Source of the DNA: Bacilli bacterium
GTDB taxonomy: Bacteria; Bacillota_I; Bacilli_A; RFN20; CAG-826
Length of the DNA stretch: 64,000 nucleotides
NCBI GenBank assembly: GCA_022641095.1
Contig: JALCDB010000003.1
Span: 124,001 to 188,000, forward strand
Reading direction: 5' to 3'
Both the position numbers and the translations under genes were made by a program. Positions 45,553 through 54,238 of the stretch are shown here, one piece after another. The notes under the pieces are model-generated. The model was not told the DNA's origin, did not search any database, and worked only from the letters and a program-made list of their open reading frames with translations. Each line of letters opens with the position of its first letter. Position 1 is the stretch's first letter.

Positions 45553-46979
45553 CGGGCGAGTTCCGCTTTCTTGGCTTGTCGAAGAAGGCTTTTGGCTAAA
45601 GGCGAGACCTCTTTCAGGCAAATCGTTCGGAACGCTTTCACGATCGCTTGTCCGGGCGCGCGCCCTTTTCGGACGTCGCCGCGCTTGGCGATCATCACTT
45701 CGCCCGATTCAAGCCCCGAATTCAGAAGGCAGATTTCCGCGGCCAAACGGATCTCATCTTCGCTGGGGTCGTCCTTTTTGATCATGACGTGCGAACCGGT
45801 CGTTCCTTCGACGTGGAGCCAAGCGTGCCCCTTGCTCGTGTCGAGAAGGAAAGTCAGACAGTCGTTTTCCTTGGCCGATTTCCCAAAGAGGATCTTGGTC
45901 CCCTTGTAGTCGACGACGCGAGGGGTGATTTCGCGGGGGAGGCGGAAGGAAGCCCTCTCGCCGCCTTTTCTCCTCCCGATTCTGCGGGTGGGTTCGAGCC
46001 CCCACGAGGCGGCGAGCCCCTCGAGCCCCTCCTCGTCGGCCCTTTCTAGGAGGGCGAGGTCGTTACTCGTCTCCGCCAGTTCGGTTTCCGCTTTCCGAAG
46101 GTTGCTTGCGCCCATGGCGACGGTGGCTTTGGCTTTTTTCGCCCTTTTATGGAAAAGCTGGGCGTTTTGCGACAAGTTGCGCCTCGGATCGAGGGGTATT
46201 TCCTTTCCGTCGACGGATAAGGAGGCGGCATTTTGGGGCAAGTCGCCCATGTTCATGAAAATGTAATCGCCGTAGGCCCCGTCCCCTAAGTGCGTTTTGG
46301 CGTTGGCGAGGTCGCCCTCGATGGCTCGGATTTTCCGCTCAAGAAGCTTTTTTTGACGCTTAAGGGCCTCGAAAAGATAGCCAAAACGGTCTTTTTTCCG
46401 CCGTGCGGCGAGGTCGCTTTCCTTCTTGAGGCAATCTTCCTCATAGGAACTTTCGTCGAATCCGCCTCTTTCCTCTTTGGCGAATGGCTTTTTTCGTGGG
46501 CTTTGGTAGAGCGTTCCCCGCAGGAGAGGCCGCTCATCCTCAAGGCTGCCCTGACGGAAGGCTCCCAGTATTTTTCCATCCGCGTCGGTGAGAATCAGAT
46601 TGGCGTGGTGGGGTATGAGCTCGAAATAGAGGTTTCTCTTTTCCTCTTTATAGACGGCGTTGACGACGGAAAAGGAAAGGCGAACCACCCGATCGTCGTT
46701 TATTGTCCCAGCATCGGCGAGGCAGGCGTTCGTGAGTTCTTTCCGGAGAAGATCGGCGAACTTGCTTTCCAAAGCGGGAGCCTCGTCGCCATCCGGGGCG
46801 AGGTAAATCCGCGGATCCTCGTCAGAAAGGACGATGGCGAGCCGCTTTGGGTCTTTGCCCGAAAGAATCGCGAAAAAAACCGATTCGCTATACGGAACGA
46901 CGCGGAAAAGACGACGGCCCTTGACCTTCGGTTCCACCGTCTTGACGTGTTCTGTCAGTTCTTTCGCGCTTAATGGCAT
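45549..46979 (-). CDS. rqcH: RqcH/NFACT ribosome quality-control protein
   Basis: 476 residues, shorter than the roughly 570 of Bacillus RqcH. NFACT-N contains the Asp96-Arg97 pair (NDDRVVRL), which corresponds to the DR motif needed for alanine tailing. A coiled coil spans about 195-330. The NFACT-R domain reads ILFGKSAKENDCLTF ... HAWLHVEGTTGSHVMIKKDDPS. It recruits tRNA-Ala to stalled 50S subunits and adds alanine tails to nascent chains. The shortening seems to lie in the middle domains. The start is leaderless (TATACT, 6 nt). Confidence 0.92.
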   Translation of the reverse strand: MPLSAKELTEHVKTVEPKVKGRRLFRVVPYSESVFFAILSGKDPKRLAIVLSDEDPRIYLAPDGDEAPALESKFADLLRKELTNACLADAGTINDDRVVRLSFSVVNAVYKEEKRNLYFELIPHHANLILTDADGKILGAFRQGSLEDERPLLRGTLYQSPRKKPFAKEERGGFDESSYEEDCLKKESDLAARRKKDRFGYLFEALKRQKKLLERKIRAIEGDLANAKTHLGDGAYGDYIFMNMGDLPQNAASLSVDGKEIPLDPRRNLSQNAQLFHKRAKKAKATVAMGASNLRKAETELAETSNDLALLERADEEGLEGLAASWGLEPTRRIGRRKGGERASFRLPREITPRVVDYKGTKILFGKSAKENDCLTFLLDTSKGHAWLHVEGTTGSHVMIKKDDPSEDEIRLAAEICLLNSGLESGEVMIAKRGDVRKGRAPGQAIVKAFRTICLKEVSPLAKSLLRQAKKAELAR

Positions 46980-46985
46980 GGAAAT

Positions 46986-46991
46986 AGTATA
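46986..46991 (-). promoter_or_regulatory. -10 element TATACT, leaderless, for rqcH
   Basis: TATACT on the minus strand with exactly 6 nt to the ATG at 46979; no Shine-Dalgarno sequence. Confidence 0.65.
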
Positions 46992-47022
46992 GCATCCTCA
47001 GCCTCTGATAATGGTTTTCCAG

Positions 47023-47051
47023 TTGAACTAGTAAGCGAAACTAGATAATAT
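47023..47051 (+). promoter_or_regulatory. Promoter of degV
   Basis: TTGAAC (47023-47028), 17 nt, TAATAT (47046-47051), then a leader of about 13 nt with AGAGGA 8 nt before the ATG at 47071. Confidence 0.7.
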
Positions 47052-47070
47052 AGTTTAGAGGAATAGATTT

Positions 47071-47934
47071 ATGTCAATTGCCATCTCCGCCGAAAGCACC
47101 ATCGATCTCCGAAAAGAGGATCTTGAGAAATACGATATCCATACTTTGCATTTCCACGTTCAGAAAGGCGATGAGGAAGGTTTTGACGACAAGTTCACGA
47201 ATCAGGATCTTTTCTCGTTCACTTTGCGGACGGGGGTCCTTTGCCACACAAGCGCCTGCAACATCGGCGAACTCGAAAGACACTTCGCCGAACTTTCGAA
47301 AACCTATACGAAAATCATCCATTTCACCATATCGAGCGGACTCTCGAGCGGTTATAGTAACGCCGTGGCGGCCGCGAGCGGCAACCCCAACATCGTTGTC
47401 ATCGACTCTCATTGCACGAGCGGGGGTATCGCCCTTCAGGCCCTTTACGCCCGCGAGCTCATCGACGCCGGCTACCCCTTCGAGGAAGTCGTCTCCCGCG
47501 TTTTGGAGCGTCGGGACGCCGTTCAGTGCTCGTTTCAGCTCGATCGCCTCGACTTCCTTTATAAAGGCGGCCGTTGCACGAAACTCGTGATGTTCGCCGC
47601 CAACCTTCTGAAACTCAAACCTGAGATCCTTTGCGACAAAGAAGGCAAATTCGCCGTCGGCAAGAAGTTCCGCGGCGTCCTCGAAAAATGCGTTTTGGCC
47701 TATGTCGACGACATGCTCTCCACCCACCCTTGCCTCGATAAGAAAATCTGTTTCTTCGATTATTCCACCATGGATCCGGCGATTCTTGAGAGAGCCAAGG
47801 CCAAAGTCCTCGCCGCCGGCTTTAAGGAAGTCAACGTTTGTCAGGCTTCGCCCACGAATTCCTTTCACGCGGGGCCTAATGTTCTTGGGATTCAGTTCTA
47901 CGCCGACGGCGACCATCCGGTGGCCGCCAAATGA
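47071..47934 (+). CDS. DegV-family fatty-acid-binding protein
   Basis: 287 residues. Family features: SAESTIDLRKEDLEKYDI at the N-terminus, GVLCHTSACNIGELERHF, ISSGLSSGYSNA (lipid head-group loop), LDRLDFLYKGGR and GPNVLGIQFYAD at the C-terminus. DegV/FakB proteins present fatty acids to the FakA kinase; no fakA is in the window. It has a conventional promoter and Shine-Dalgarno sequence and diverges from rqcH. Confidence 0.92.
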   Translation: MSIAISAESTIDLRKEDLEKYDIHTLHFHVQKGDEEGFDDKFTNQDLFSFTLRTGVLCHTSACNIGELERHFAELSKTYTKIIHFTISSGLSSGYSNAVAAASGNPNIVVIDSHCTSGGIALQALYARELIDAGYPFEEVVSRVLERRDAVQCSFQLDRLDFLYKGGRCTKLVMFAANLLKLKPEILCDKEGKFAVGKKFRGVLEKCVLAYVDDMLSTHPCLDKKICFFDYSTMDPAILERAKAKVLAAGFKEVNVCQASPTNSFHAGPNVLGIQFYADGDHPVAAK

Positions 47935-48340
47935 CGGACTGGGGGATTTGGCTTTTTCGGGCGCTTATCGCTTAGGGCGTTGGTTCTTGGCAAAACGTTT
48001 TTATTGGGCCCGGGCTAGCGAGAACGAATGGGCTGTTTATGGGTTTTGCCGCCTTGTCGGGCCTTTGTTTCCGCAGACGAGGAGGGGACGAGGAAACGCC
48101 GCGATCCCGCCAGTTTGCTCGATTCTCCTCCGACGACGGCGGGGCAAATTGATTGCGGGAGGAGGCGCTTGATGGTCGCCAGCCGGGCTTTCTCAAGGAA
48201 ACGGGCGTTCTCCCATCCGGCGAAAAAGGCAGGGATTCACGTTCTTGTTTATTCAAAAAAACAGAAACATGGACCCACGCTCAGGCAGTCGTTGATGGCG
48301 GAATGGGGCGTTTTGAGGCGCCTAATGCCAAAGCGCACTC
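47935..48340. other. 406-nt unassigned stretch ending at a strong terminator
   Basis: No plausible protein on either strand: reading frames have basic, low-complexity shadow composition and lack start signals. Internal complementarity is visible: CTCCTCC with GGAGGAG about 25 nt apart near 48130-48170, and TTTTGCCGCC with GGCGGGGCAAA. It is either a long degV 3' region or a structured non-coding RNA. I do not recognise RNase P, tmRNA or SRP core motifs. Confidence 0.45.
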
Positions 48341-48366
48341 AAAAACGGGCTAAAAAGCCCGTTTTT
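48341..48366. terminator. Perfect 11-bp bidirectional terminator
   Basis: AAAAACGGGCT-AAAA-AGCCCGTTTTT, with A and T tracts on both sides, so it can work on either strand. It lies 14 nt before the gmk -35 and more than 400 nt after degV. Confidence 0.85.
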
Positions 48367-48379
48367 CCATATATTTCCT

Positions 48380-48408
48380 TTGTAAGGGATGGACGTTGTC
48401 TCTATAAT
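48380..48408 (+). promoter_or_regulatory. Promoter of gmk
   Basis: TTGTAA (48380-48385), 17 nt, TATAAT (48403-48408), and 17 nt to the ATG at 48426. The short leader (about 10 nt) has no Shine-Dalgarno sequence. Confidence 0.7.
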
Positions 48409-48425
48409 TAGCACTACACACACCT

Positions 48426-49019
48426 ATGGCAAAAGGGCTTTTGATCATCATATCGGGACCGAGTGGAGTCGGAAAAGGCACCATTCGGCAAGCGGTCATG
48501 AAAGACCCCTCTTTGAACTTATGGTACAGCGTCTCGCTTACCACTCGCGAGCAACGGCCGGGCGAGGTCGATGGCCGGGAGTATTTTTTCGTAAGCGAAA
48601 AGGAATTCGCCGACAACCTTAAGCGCGGCAACCTTCTTGAGCACGCTTGTTTCGTCGGGCATCATTACGGCACCCCGCTCGACAAGGCGGAGGAAAAGCG
48701 CCTCGAGGGCAGGAACGTCATTCTCGAGATCGAAGTCAACGGGACCCTTCAGGTCCTCGATCGGCTGAAGGATCAGGACGTTGTCTCCATTTTCCTCATG
48801 CCTCCGAGCTTTCAGGATCTTGAGGCCCGCATCCGCGGACGCTGCACGGAAGGCGAAAAGTGCATCGAGGAACGGCTTAAGAAAGCCAAGAAGGAAATGG
48901 GCATGAGCGCCCATTACAAATACGTGGTGACCAATGATAGCGTGGAGCGGGCCGCCAGCGAGATCCAAGGCATCATCCGCAAGGAAATCGAACTCGCCCG
49001 TTCGTCTATGACGAAGTAA
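48426..49019 (+). CDS. gmk: Guanylate kinase
   Basis: 197 residues. P-loop SGPSGVGKGT (10-19), the GMP-binding SVSLTTREQRPGEVDGREYFFV, and the lid region ARIRGRCTEGEKCIEERLKKA. It converts GMP and ATP to GDP and ADP. In many Bacillota rpoZ follows; here a priA promoter follows immediately. Confidence 0.97.
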   Translation: MAKGLLIIISGPSGVGKGTIRQAVMKDPSLNLWYSVSLTTREQRPGEVDGREYFFVSEKEFADNLKRGNLLEHACFVGHHYGTPLDKAEEKRLEGRNVILEIEVNGTLQVLDRLKDQDVVSIFLMPPSFQDLEARIRGRCTEGEKCIEERLKKAKKEMGMSAHYKYVVTNDSVERAASEIQGIIRKEIELARSSMTK

Positions 49020-49021
49020 GT

Positions 49022-49027
49022 TATAAT
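49022..49027 (+). promoter_or_regulatory. -10 element TATAAT, leaderless GTG start of priA
   Basis: Perfect TATAAT beginning 3 nt after the gmk stop, with exactly 6 nt (TCCTTT) to the GTG at 49034. Confidence 0.7.
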
Positions 49028-49033
49028 TCCTTT

Positions 49034-51229
49034 GTGCTTATCCTCGATGTGCTCACTCAGTACGGAGCTCGGGCCTTGGACCGGAGTTTTTCCTATCTTT
49101 ATGAGGGGCCCAAGCGCGTCGAACCGCGCTTTCGCGTCCTCATCGATTTCAACGGCCGCCCCATCATGGGTTTCGTCACCGGCATCGCCAAAAGCGATCT
49201 CACGTCGGCGGAAATTGAGGAAAAAAACGGCTATCCCATCAAAAAAATAATCGACGTGATTGACGAGGAACCGCTCCTAACGGACGCCTTGATGGATTTG
49301 GCCAAGCAGGTGAGCGATTACTACCTGTCGCCTCTTATCACCGTTTTGCAGGCGATGTTGCCCCAGTCGCTCTCGCCGAAGCTCTCTTCCCTCCACGGGC
49401 CCAAGATCGCCTATGATACCATGGTCGATTTGGTCTCGGCCTCCGAGAGTGGGCTCACTCCCAAGCAAACGGAGATGCTGCGCCTTGTCGCCGCCAACCA
49501 CCCGATTCTCAGGAAAGAGGCCGGTTCGCCGGCGGTTTTAGGCAAACTCGTCGAATCCGGGCGCGTTCGTCTCTTCCGTCAGGAAAGGCGTCGTTACAAG
49601 ATTCCGCCCGAGGAACGCGAGGAGCCGCACGAAATGACGATCGAGCAGCGGCAAGCCTATGAGGCGATCCTTTCTTCGGAGAAGGAGGTGGTGCTTCTCG
49701 AAGGCGTCACCGGAAGCGGCAAAACCGAAGTCTATCTGCGCCTCAGCGAAAAGGTCCTTCGGGAAGGGAAAAGCGTTTTGATGCTGGTCCCCGAGATAAA
49801 CCTAACGCCGGCCATGGTCGAGTATTTCTCGCGCCGTTTTGGCAATAAAGTGGCGATTCTCCATAGCGAGCTCACCCCGGGGGAACGCTACGACGAATAC
49901 CGTCGCATCGCCAAAGGCGAGGCCCCCATCGTCGTCGGCGCCCGCAGCGCCGTCTTCGCCCCTTTGCCGAACATCGGCCTCATCGTCCTCGACGAGGAGC
50001 ACGTCGATAGCTACAAACAGGATAACGCTCCCTATTATCATGCCCGGGAAGTCGCTATCATGCGGGGACGCCAAGAAAAAGCCAAGATCGTTTTAGGCAG
50101 CGCTACCCCTTCCCTCGAGACCAAAGCCCGCGCCATGCGGGGCGTTTATGGCTATGCTGAGATGCGGCATCGGATCCATGATCAGATCATGCCCACAACG
50201 ACAATCGTCGATCTCACGGATCGCCGCAATTTCACGAAGGACAGCGAGAAAATATCCGGCCCGCTCCTCATCAAAATCAAGGAGAAGCTCGACAAAAAGG
50301 AGCAAATAATCCTCCTTATCAACAGGAGAGGCTATTGGACCAACATCATCTGCCCCCATTGCGGGCATCTTTTCCTATGCCCGAGTTGCGGCGGGAACCT
50401 TACGTATCACCAAAGCGACAATATGCTCAAGTGCCATCATTGCGGTTACGTCGCCCCGTTCCCCAACCGTTGCCCCGAATGCGGGGCCAGCAACCTTATG
50501 CGGACGGGATACGGGACCGAAAGGGTCGAGAAGGAGCTGAACGACCTTTTCCCCGATGCGAAGGTCGCGCGGCTCGACAGCGACGTTGGCAAGGTTAGCA
50601 GGAACGTTGAGAGGATCCTTCGCGAATTCCGCGATGGGAAGTACGATATTTTGGTCGGAACCCAAATGATCGCCAAAGGCCATGACTTCCCTAACGTCAC
50701 CCTTTCGGGCGTCGTTTTGGCGGACATCGGCTTGGCCCTTCCAACGTATCGGGCCGCCGAAAGGACGTTCGAGCTTATAGCCCAAGCCGCCGGGCGAAGC
50801 GGTCGCTCGAGCAAGCCGGGCGAAGCCATCATCCAAAGCTATAATCCGAGCCATTACGCGATCGTTTACGGGGCCAAGCAAGACTACGAATCCTTTTTCG
50901 CCCGCGAGATGCAGGAGCGTCGCGCCCAGCAGTACCCGCCCTACGTTTACCTCTTTTTGCTCGTCTTCTCTTCCCTTTCCGAGGAGAAGGCGGTGGCGAG
51001 TTCCGGCGATTTCAAGCGGGCCCTCCTTAGCGAAAGCCTGGCGACCGTTTCCGTCGTCGGCCCTTTGCCGCCTTTCTACCTCATGAACAAGGGCAAGTAT
51101 CGGAGGATGCTCCTCATCAAAAGCAAGAAGCCGGATCTTCTGCGGCCGTATTTGAAGCGCCTTGTCTCCCGCTATGGCGGGAAAGGCGGCGTCGATATCG
51201 CAATAGATGTGGACCCGTTGGATTATTAA
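49034..51229 (+). CDS. priA: Primosomal replication-restart helicase PriA
   Basis: 731 residues from a GTG start, the normal length. N-terminal DNA-binding domain (VLTQYGARALDRSFSY), Walker A GVTGSGKTE near residue 225, DEEHVDSYKQ (motif II), eight zinc-binding cysteines at about 438-485 (CPHC, CPSC, CHHC, CPEC) and the C-terminal helicase lobe with QAAGRSGRSSKPG. It reloads the replisome at stalled forks. The GTG is supported by the leaderless -10 element and by the family N-terminus. Confidence 0.96.
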   Translation: MLILDVLTQYGARALDRSFSYLYEGPKRVEPRFRVLIDFNGRPIMGFVTGIAKSDLTSAEIEEKNGYPIKKIIDVIDEEPLLTDALMDLAKQVSDYYLSPLITVLQAMLPQSLSPKLSSLHGPKIAYDTMVDLVSASESGLTPKQTEMLRLVAANHPILRKEAGSPAVLGKLVESGRVRLFRQERRRYKIPPEEREEPHEMTIEQRQAYEAILSSEKEVVLLEGVTGSGKTEVYLRLSEKVLREGKSVLMLVPEINLTPAMVEYFSRRFGNKVAILHSELTPGERYDEYRRIAKGEAPIVVGARSAVFAPLPNIGLIVLDEEHVDSYKQDNAPYYHAREVAIMRGRQEKAKIVLGSATPSLETKARAMRGVYGYAEMRHRIHDQIMPTTTIVDLTDRRNFTKDSEKISGPLLIKIKEKLDKKEQIILLINRRGYWTNIICPHCGHLFLCPSCGGNLTYHQSDNMLKCHHCGYVAPFPNRCPECGASNLMRTGYGTERVEKELNDLFPDAKVARLDSDVGKVSRNVERILREFRDGKYDILVGTQMIAKGHDFPNVTLSGVVLADIGLALPTYRAAERTFELIAQAAGRSGRSSKPGEAIIQSYNPSHYAIVYGAKQDYESFFAREMQERRAQQYPPYVYLFLLVFSSLSEEKAVASSGDFKRALLSESLATVSVVGPLPPFYLMNKGKYRRMLLIKSKKPDLLRPYLKRLVSRYGGKGGVDIAIDVDPLDY

Positions 51230-51234
51230 TATGA

Positions 51235-51240
51235 TATAAT
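51235..51240 (+). promoter_or_regulatory. Extended -10 (TGATATAAT) of the rsmB-like operon
   Basis: TATAAT preceded by TG one base upstream, just after the priA stop. The leader of about 20 nt contains AAAAGGA before the ATG at 51267. Confidence 0.55.
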
Positions 51241-51266
51241 CCAATCGCGCAAAAGGATTTTTCATT

Positions 51267-51809
51267 ATGATAACCATCTCCGTTTTGGGCCTTGATCAGT
51301 TCGTGGTCGCCCGTTACAGCAAAGACAATACCGCCAATCTCGCCCAACTCTACGAATGCGATGGGGACGAGATCAATTTCTATTGCCCCAACGCCTCCCT
51401 TTTCCACGAAGGCATCGACCAAACGAGTTGGAACGTTTATCTCATCGTAAGGGCTCCGATGAAGGTTCAGGTGGTGGAGGATAAGATCGCCTCCTATCTT
51501 CTTAAGACCCTTAAGGACTTCTCCATCAACGTCCAAATCGAATTCGTCTATTTCCCGATCGAACGCTATCACGAACGGATCAATGAGGATTATCCGCGTT
51601 TCATCGCGAAGGACAACCTCGTCGACGTCGAGGAAGAGGAAGAGGAAGTCGACGAGACGCTTGCCGACCCGGATGCCAATCCGCGCGATCGGAGCGATCT
51701 CGACCCGAACGATCCGAATCAGATTTTCTTAGGGGACGCGCTTGAGGGGCTTGAAGGAAAGATCGCCGCGAAAAAGGTTTCTTCTGGCAAAAAGCCAGCG
51801 AAGAAATAA
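51267..51809 (+). CDS. DUF1904/tautomerase-like protein with acidic tail
   Basis: 180 residues. The first 110 residues resemble DUF1904: an ordered beta-alpha unit, a central ECDGDEINFYCPNASLFHEG, WNVYLIVRAPMKVQVVEDKIA and VQIEFVYFPIERYHE. The next part is a strongly acidic stretch (DVEEEEEEVDE), then DLDPNDPNQIFLGDALEG and a Lys/Ala-rich end. DUF1904 function is not known. It is the first gene of the operon containing the RsmB-like, rlmN, prpC and kinase genes, a position often occupied by def/fmt in other Bacillota. Confidence 0.6.
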   Translation: MITISVLGLDQFVVARYSKDNTANLAQLYECDGDEINFYCPNASLFHEGIDQTSWNVYLIVRAPMKVQVVEDKIASYLLKTLKDFSINVQIEFVYFPIERYHERINEDYPRFIAKDNLVDVEEEEEEVDETLADPDANPRDRSDLDPNDPNQIFLGDALEGLEGKIAAKKVSSGKKPAKK

Positions 51810-51830
51810 AACCCAACAGGGAGGTTCATC

Positions 51831-53165
51831 ATGCAGGAACTCGATTTGTCGGAACGGATCCTTGGGGACATTCTCGATAACGACGTCCCCTTCGGCGAGG
51901 CTTTGCGCAAAGTCTTCCAAGCCAACCAACCGCTTCGCCCAATGCGTCCGCTGGTGGCGGGATTGGTCGGCTGCGAGCTAAGGCATCACCTCCTTTTTCG
52001 CTATCTCACCGAACCGCTCGAAGGCTATGAGGCCGCCGATCGGCGCGTCTTGGCCTTGGGCTTGGGCGACCTCTATTTCTTCAAACGCATCCCCGCCGAC
52101 GATATGAAGGCGGCTTTGCTCGAAAAACTCGGCGAGGAAAAAATGACCCTTGCGACGCCGCTCATCGAGAAAGCCGTCGACCCGGCCAACTATATCCCCC
52201 CCGAGCTTCCCAAAAGCTCCAACAAATACCTTTCCCTTCGTTACAACACCCCGGAATGGGTGCTTAAGATTTGGGAGCACTATGGCTATGGGACGACCTA
52301 CAAAATCCTGAAGAAAAACAATCGCCCCCTCATCAACGCCGTTCGCGTCAGAACCGCCATGATTACGCCCGAACAGCTCATGAACAACAACAGCGATTAC
52401 GCCAAATCCCCGATTAAGGACATGCTTTTCCTCGGCGGCAGGACGCCGCTTCGCAAATTGCCCGAGTTCCTCGCCGAGCAAGTCTTTCTCGAGAAACTCG
52501 CGACGAAGAAAATCATCGACGAATTCAAAGTGCAGGAACCGAGCGAGGTTCTTCTCTTCAATGGTAATCGCGACAGTTCGATCCTCAAGGAATTGATCGA
52601 GACCTATGGTTCCTCCATTGGGATGAACCTTGGGGTTTACGATCTTCAGAAATACGTCGACGTGAGTCGGATGATCCGGGAACTTGGGCTCAAGAACGTG
52701 AACTTCTTCGCCGGGGATCCCTCGGCTCTCGAGGCAAGCATCAGCCGCCCTCAGGATCTCGTCATCGCCGCTCCCGACAGCTCGAACTTCGATCTTATCC
52801 GCGAGGCCCCAGACTACCTCCTTCATTTCAAAAAAGAGGGCATGGATGAGCTTTTCGCCGAGGAGAAGGCGATGCTCGAAGGCCTTTCCCAGTACGTCGA
52901 CGAAGGCGGGATCTACATCTACATGATCTACACGATCTCGAAGAAAGAGGGATATGCGACGGTTCGGGACTTCCTGCTTCGCCATCCCGAGTTCAAACTC
53001 GTGAAGGAGGAGCAGCTTTTCCCCTTTGGCGAACTCGATACCGCCCTTTACTACGCCGCGATGAAAAAGGAAACACCGCTCGTCAAGGAGGGCGTTCCCG
53101 CCGAGGCCATCGCGGGCGTTCCCGCCCCCGTTGCGAGTTCCATGAGCGCGGAGGCCGCCAAATAG
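51831..53165 (+). CDS. RsmB/Sun-like rRNA methyltransferase homologue lacking catalytic residues
   Basis: 444 residues, the length of RsmB. An N-terminal NusB-like helical domain (1-140) precedes a Rossmann-type domain. The alignment is clear at the C-terminus: LVIAAPDSSNFDLIREAPD corresponds to DAPCSGxGxxRRxPD, so the first catalytic Cys is Asp316. GGIYIYMIYTISKKEG corresponds to GGxLVYSTCTIxxEE, so the second Cys is Tyr367. The SAM loop (usually CAAPGGKT) reads NGNRDSS. It is therefore unlikely to be a methyltransferase; an RNA-binding or structural role is inferred. Neighbours rlmN, prpC and prkC match the usual rsmB locus. GGGAGG precedes the ATG. Confidence 0.8.
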   Translation: MQELDLSERILGDILDNDVPFGEALRKVFQANQPLRPMRPLVAGLVGCELRHHLLFRYLTEPLEGYEAADRRVLALGLGDLYFFKRIPADDMKAALLEKLGEEKMTLATPLIEKAVDPANYIPPELPKSSNKYLSLRYNTPEWVLKIWEHYGYGTTYKILKKNNRPLINAVRVRTAMITPEQLMNNNSDYAKSPIKDMLFLGGRTPLRKLPEFLAEQVFLEKLATKKIIDEFKVQEPSEVLLFNGNRDSSILKELIETYGSSIGMNLGVYDLQKYVDVSRMIRELGLKNVNFFAGDPSALEASISRPQDLVIAAPDSSNFDLIREAPDYLLHFKKEGMDELFAEEKAMLEGLSQYVDEGGIYIYMIYTISKKEGYATVRDFLLRHPEFKLVKEEQLFPFGELDTALYYAAMKKETPLVKEGVPAEAIAGVPAPVASSMSAEAAK

Positions 53166-53194
53166 CCATTTTTTGGCATGGAACCGACACCATC

Positions 53195-54238
53195 ATGAAA
53201 AAGAACCTCTTCGAATACCCTTTGCCCGCTTTGGAAGAGGAAATGCTCGCTCAAGGGCAGACCCGCTACCGGGCCCGCCAACTCTACGAATGGATTTACG
53301 TCAAGCGCATTCTCTCTTTCGAAGCCATGACCGACGTCTCCAAGGCTTTTCGGGCGACCCTTGAGAGCGATTACTGCCTTGATCTTCCTCGGATCTTCCG
53401 TCGTCAGGACGCCAGCGACGGCACCCTCAAACTTTTGCTTGAGATGGCCGACGGCAGCAAAGTCGAGACGGTTTTGATGCGCTACGACTATGGCAACGTC
53501 GTGTGCGTGAGCAGCGAAGTGGGCTGCAACATGGGCTGCGCTTTTTGCGCTTCGGGTCTCCTTAAGAAGGAGCGGGGCCTTCAGGCCAGCGAAATGGTGG
53601 GCGAGGTCTACCTTATGAACCAGCTTCTCGCCGAAGAGGGGGAGAGGGTCTCGCACATCGTGGTGATGGGGACGGGCGAGCCGTTCGACAATTACGACGA
53701 ACTCATGAAGTTCATCCGCGTCATGAACGAGGCCAAAGGCTTCGCGATCGGGGCGCGCCACATCACCGTCAGCACCTGCGGGCTCGTCGATGGGATCGAC
53801 AAATACGGCAAAGAGGGCCTTCAGATCAATCTGGCCATCTCCTTGCATGCCCCTTCCGACGAAATCCGAAAAAAGATCATGCCGATCGCCTCCCGTTACG
53901 ACCTCAAGGATCTCTTGGCGGCGGTGAAACGCTACGAGGATGCCGGCGGTCGTCGGGTCACCTTCGAGTACATCCTTCTTAAAGGCGTCAACGACTCCCT
54001 TGCCTGCGCCGACGAATTGAGCGATCTCATCAGAGGGACGCTTGCTTACGTGAATCTGATCCCTTACAACCCCGTCAAGGAAAAACCTTTTGAGCGGAGC
54101 CCCGAGAAAACGGTTCGGGCCTTTGCCGACCGCCTCATGAAGCGCGGCGTCAACTGCACCGTCCGCAAAGAGTTCGGAACCGACATCGACGCCGCCTGCG
54201 GCCAACTCAGGGTCAAATACGAGAGGGCGAAAAAATGA
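53195..54238 (+). CDS. rlmN: 23S rRNA/tRNA adenine-C2 methyltransferase RlmN
   Basis: 347 residues. Radical-SAM motif CNMGCAFC (CxxxCxxC, near 111-118), VMGTGEPFDNYDEL, STCGLVDGI and the C-terminal DAACGQLRVKY with the methyl-carrying cysteine. It methylates A2503 of 23S rRNA and A37 of some tRNAs. It starts 29 nt after the RsmB-like gene and overlaps prpC by 4 nt. Confidence 0.96.
   Translation: MKKNLFEYPLPALEEEMLAQGQTRYRARQLYEWIYVKRILSFEAMTDVSKAFRATLESDYCLDLPRIFRRQDASDGTLKLLLEMADGSKVETVLMRYDYGNVVCVSSEVGCNMGCAFCASGLLKKERGLQASEMVGEVYLMNQLLAEEGERVSHIVVMGTGEPFDNYDELMKFIRVMNEAKGFAIGARHITVSTCGLVDGIDKYGKEGLQINLAISLHAPSDEIRKKIMPIASRYDLKDLLAAVKRYEDAGGRRVTFEYILLKGVNDSLACADELSDLIRGTLAYVNLIPYNPVKEKPFERSPEKTVRAFADRLMKRGVNCTVRKEFGTDIDAACGQLRVKYERAKK

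Noticed and set aside
47935-48340. RNase P RNA, tmRNA or SRP RNA in the degV-gmk gap
   Set aside because: I could not find the GAGGAAAGTCC-type P4 segment, a tRNA-like end with CCA, or the SRP helix-8 motif on either strand.
51267-51809. RNA polymerase delta subunit (RpoE)
   Set aside because: The acidic C-terminus is reminiscent, but the N-terminal domain lacks the HARE/winged-helix pattern and fits DUF1904 better.
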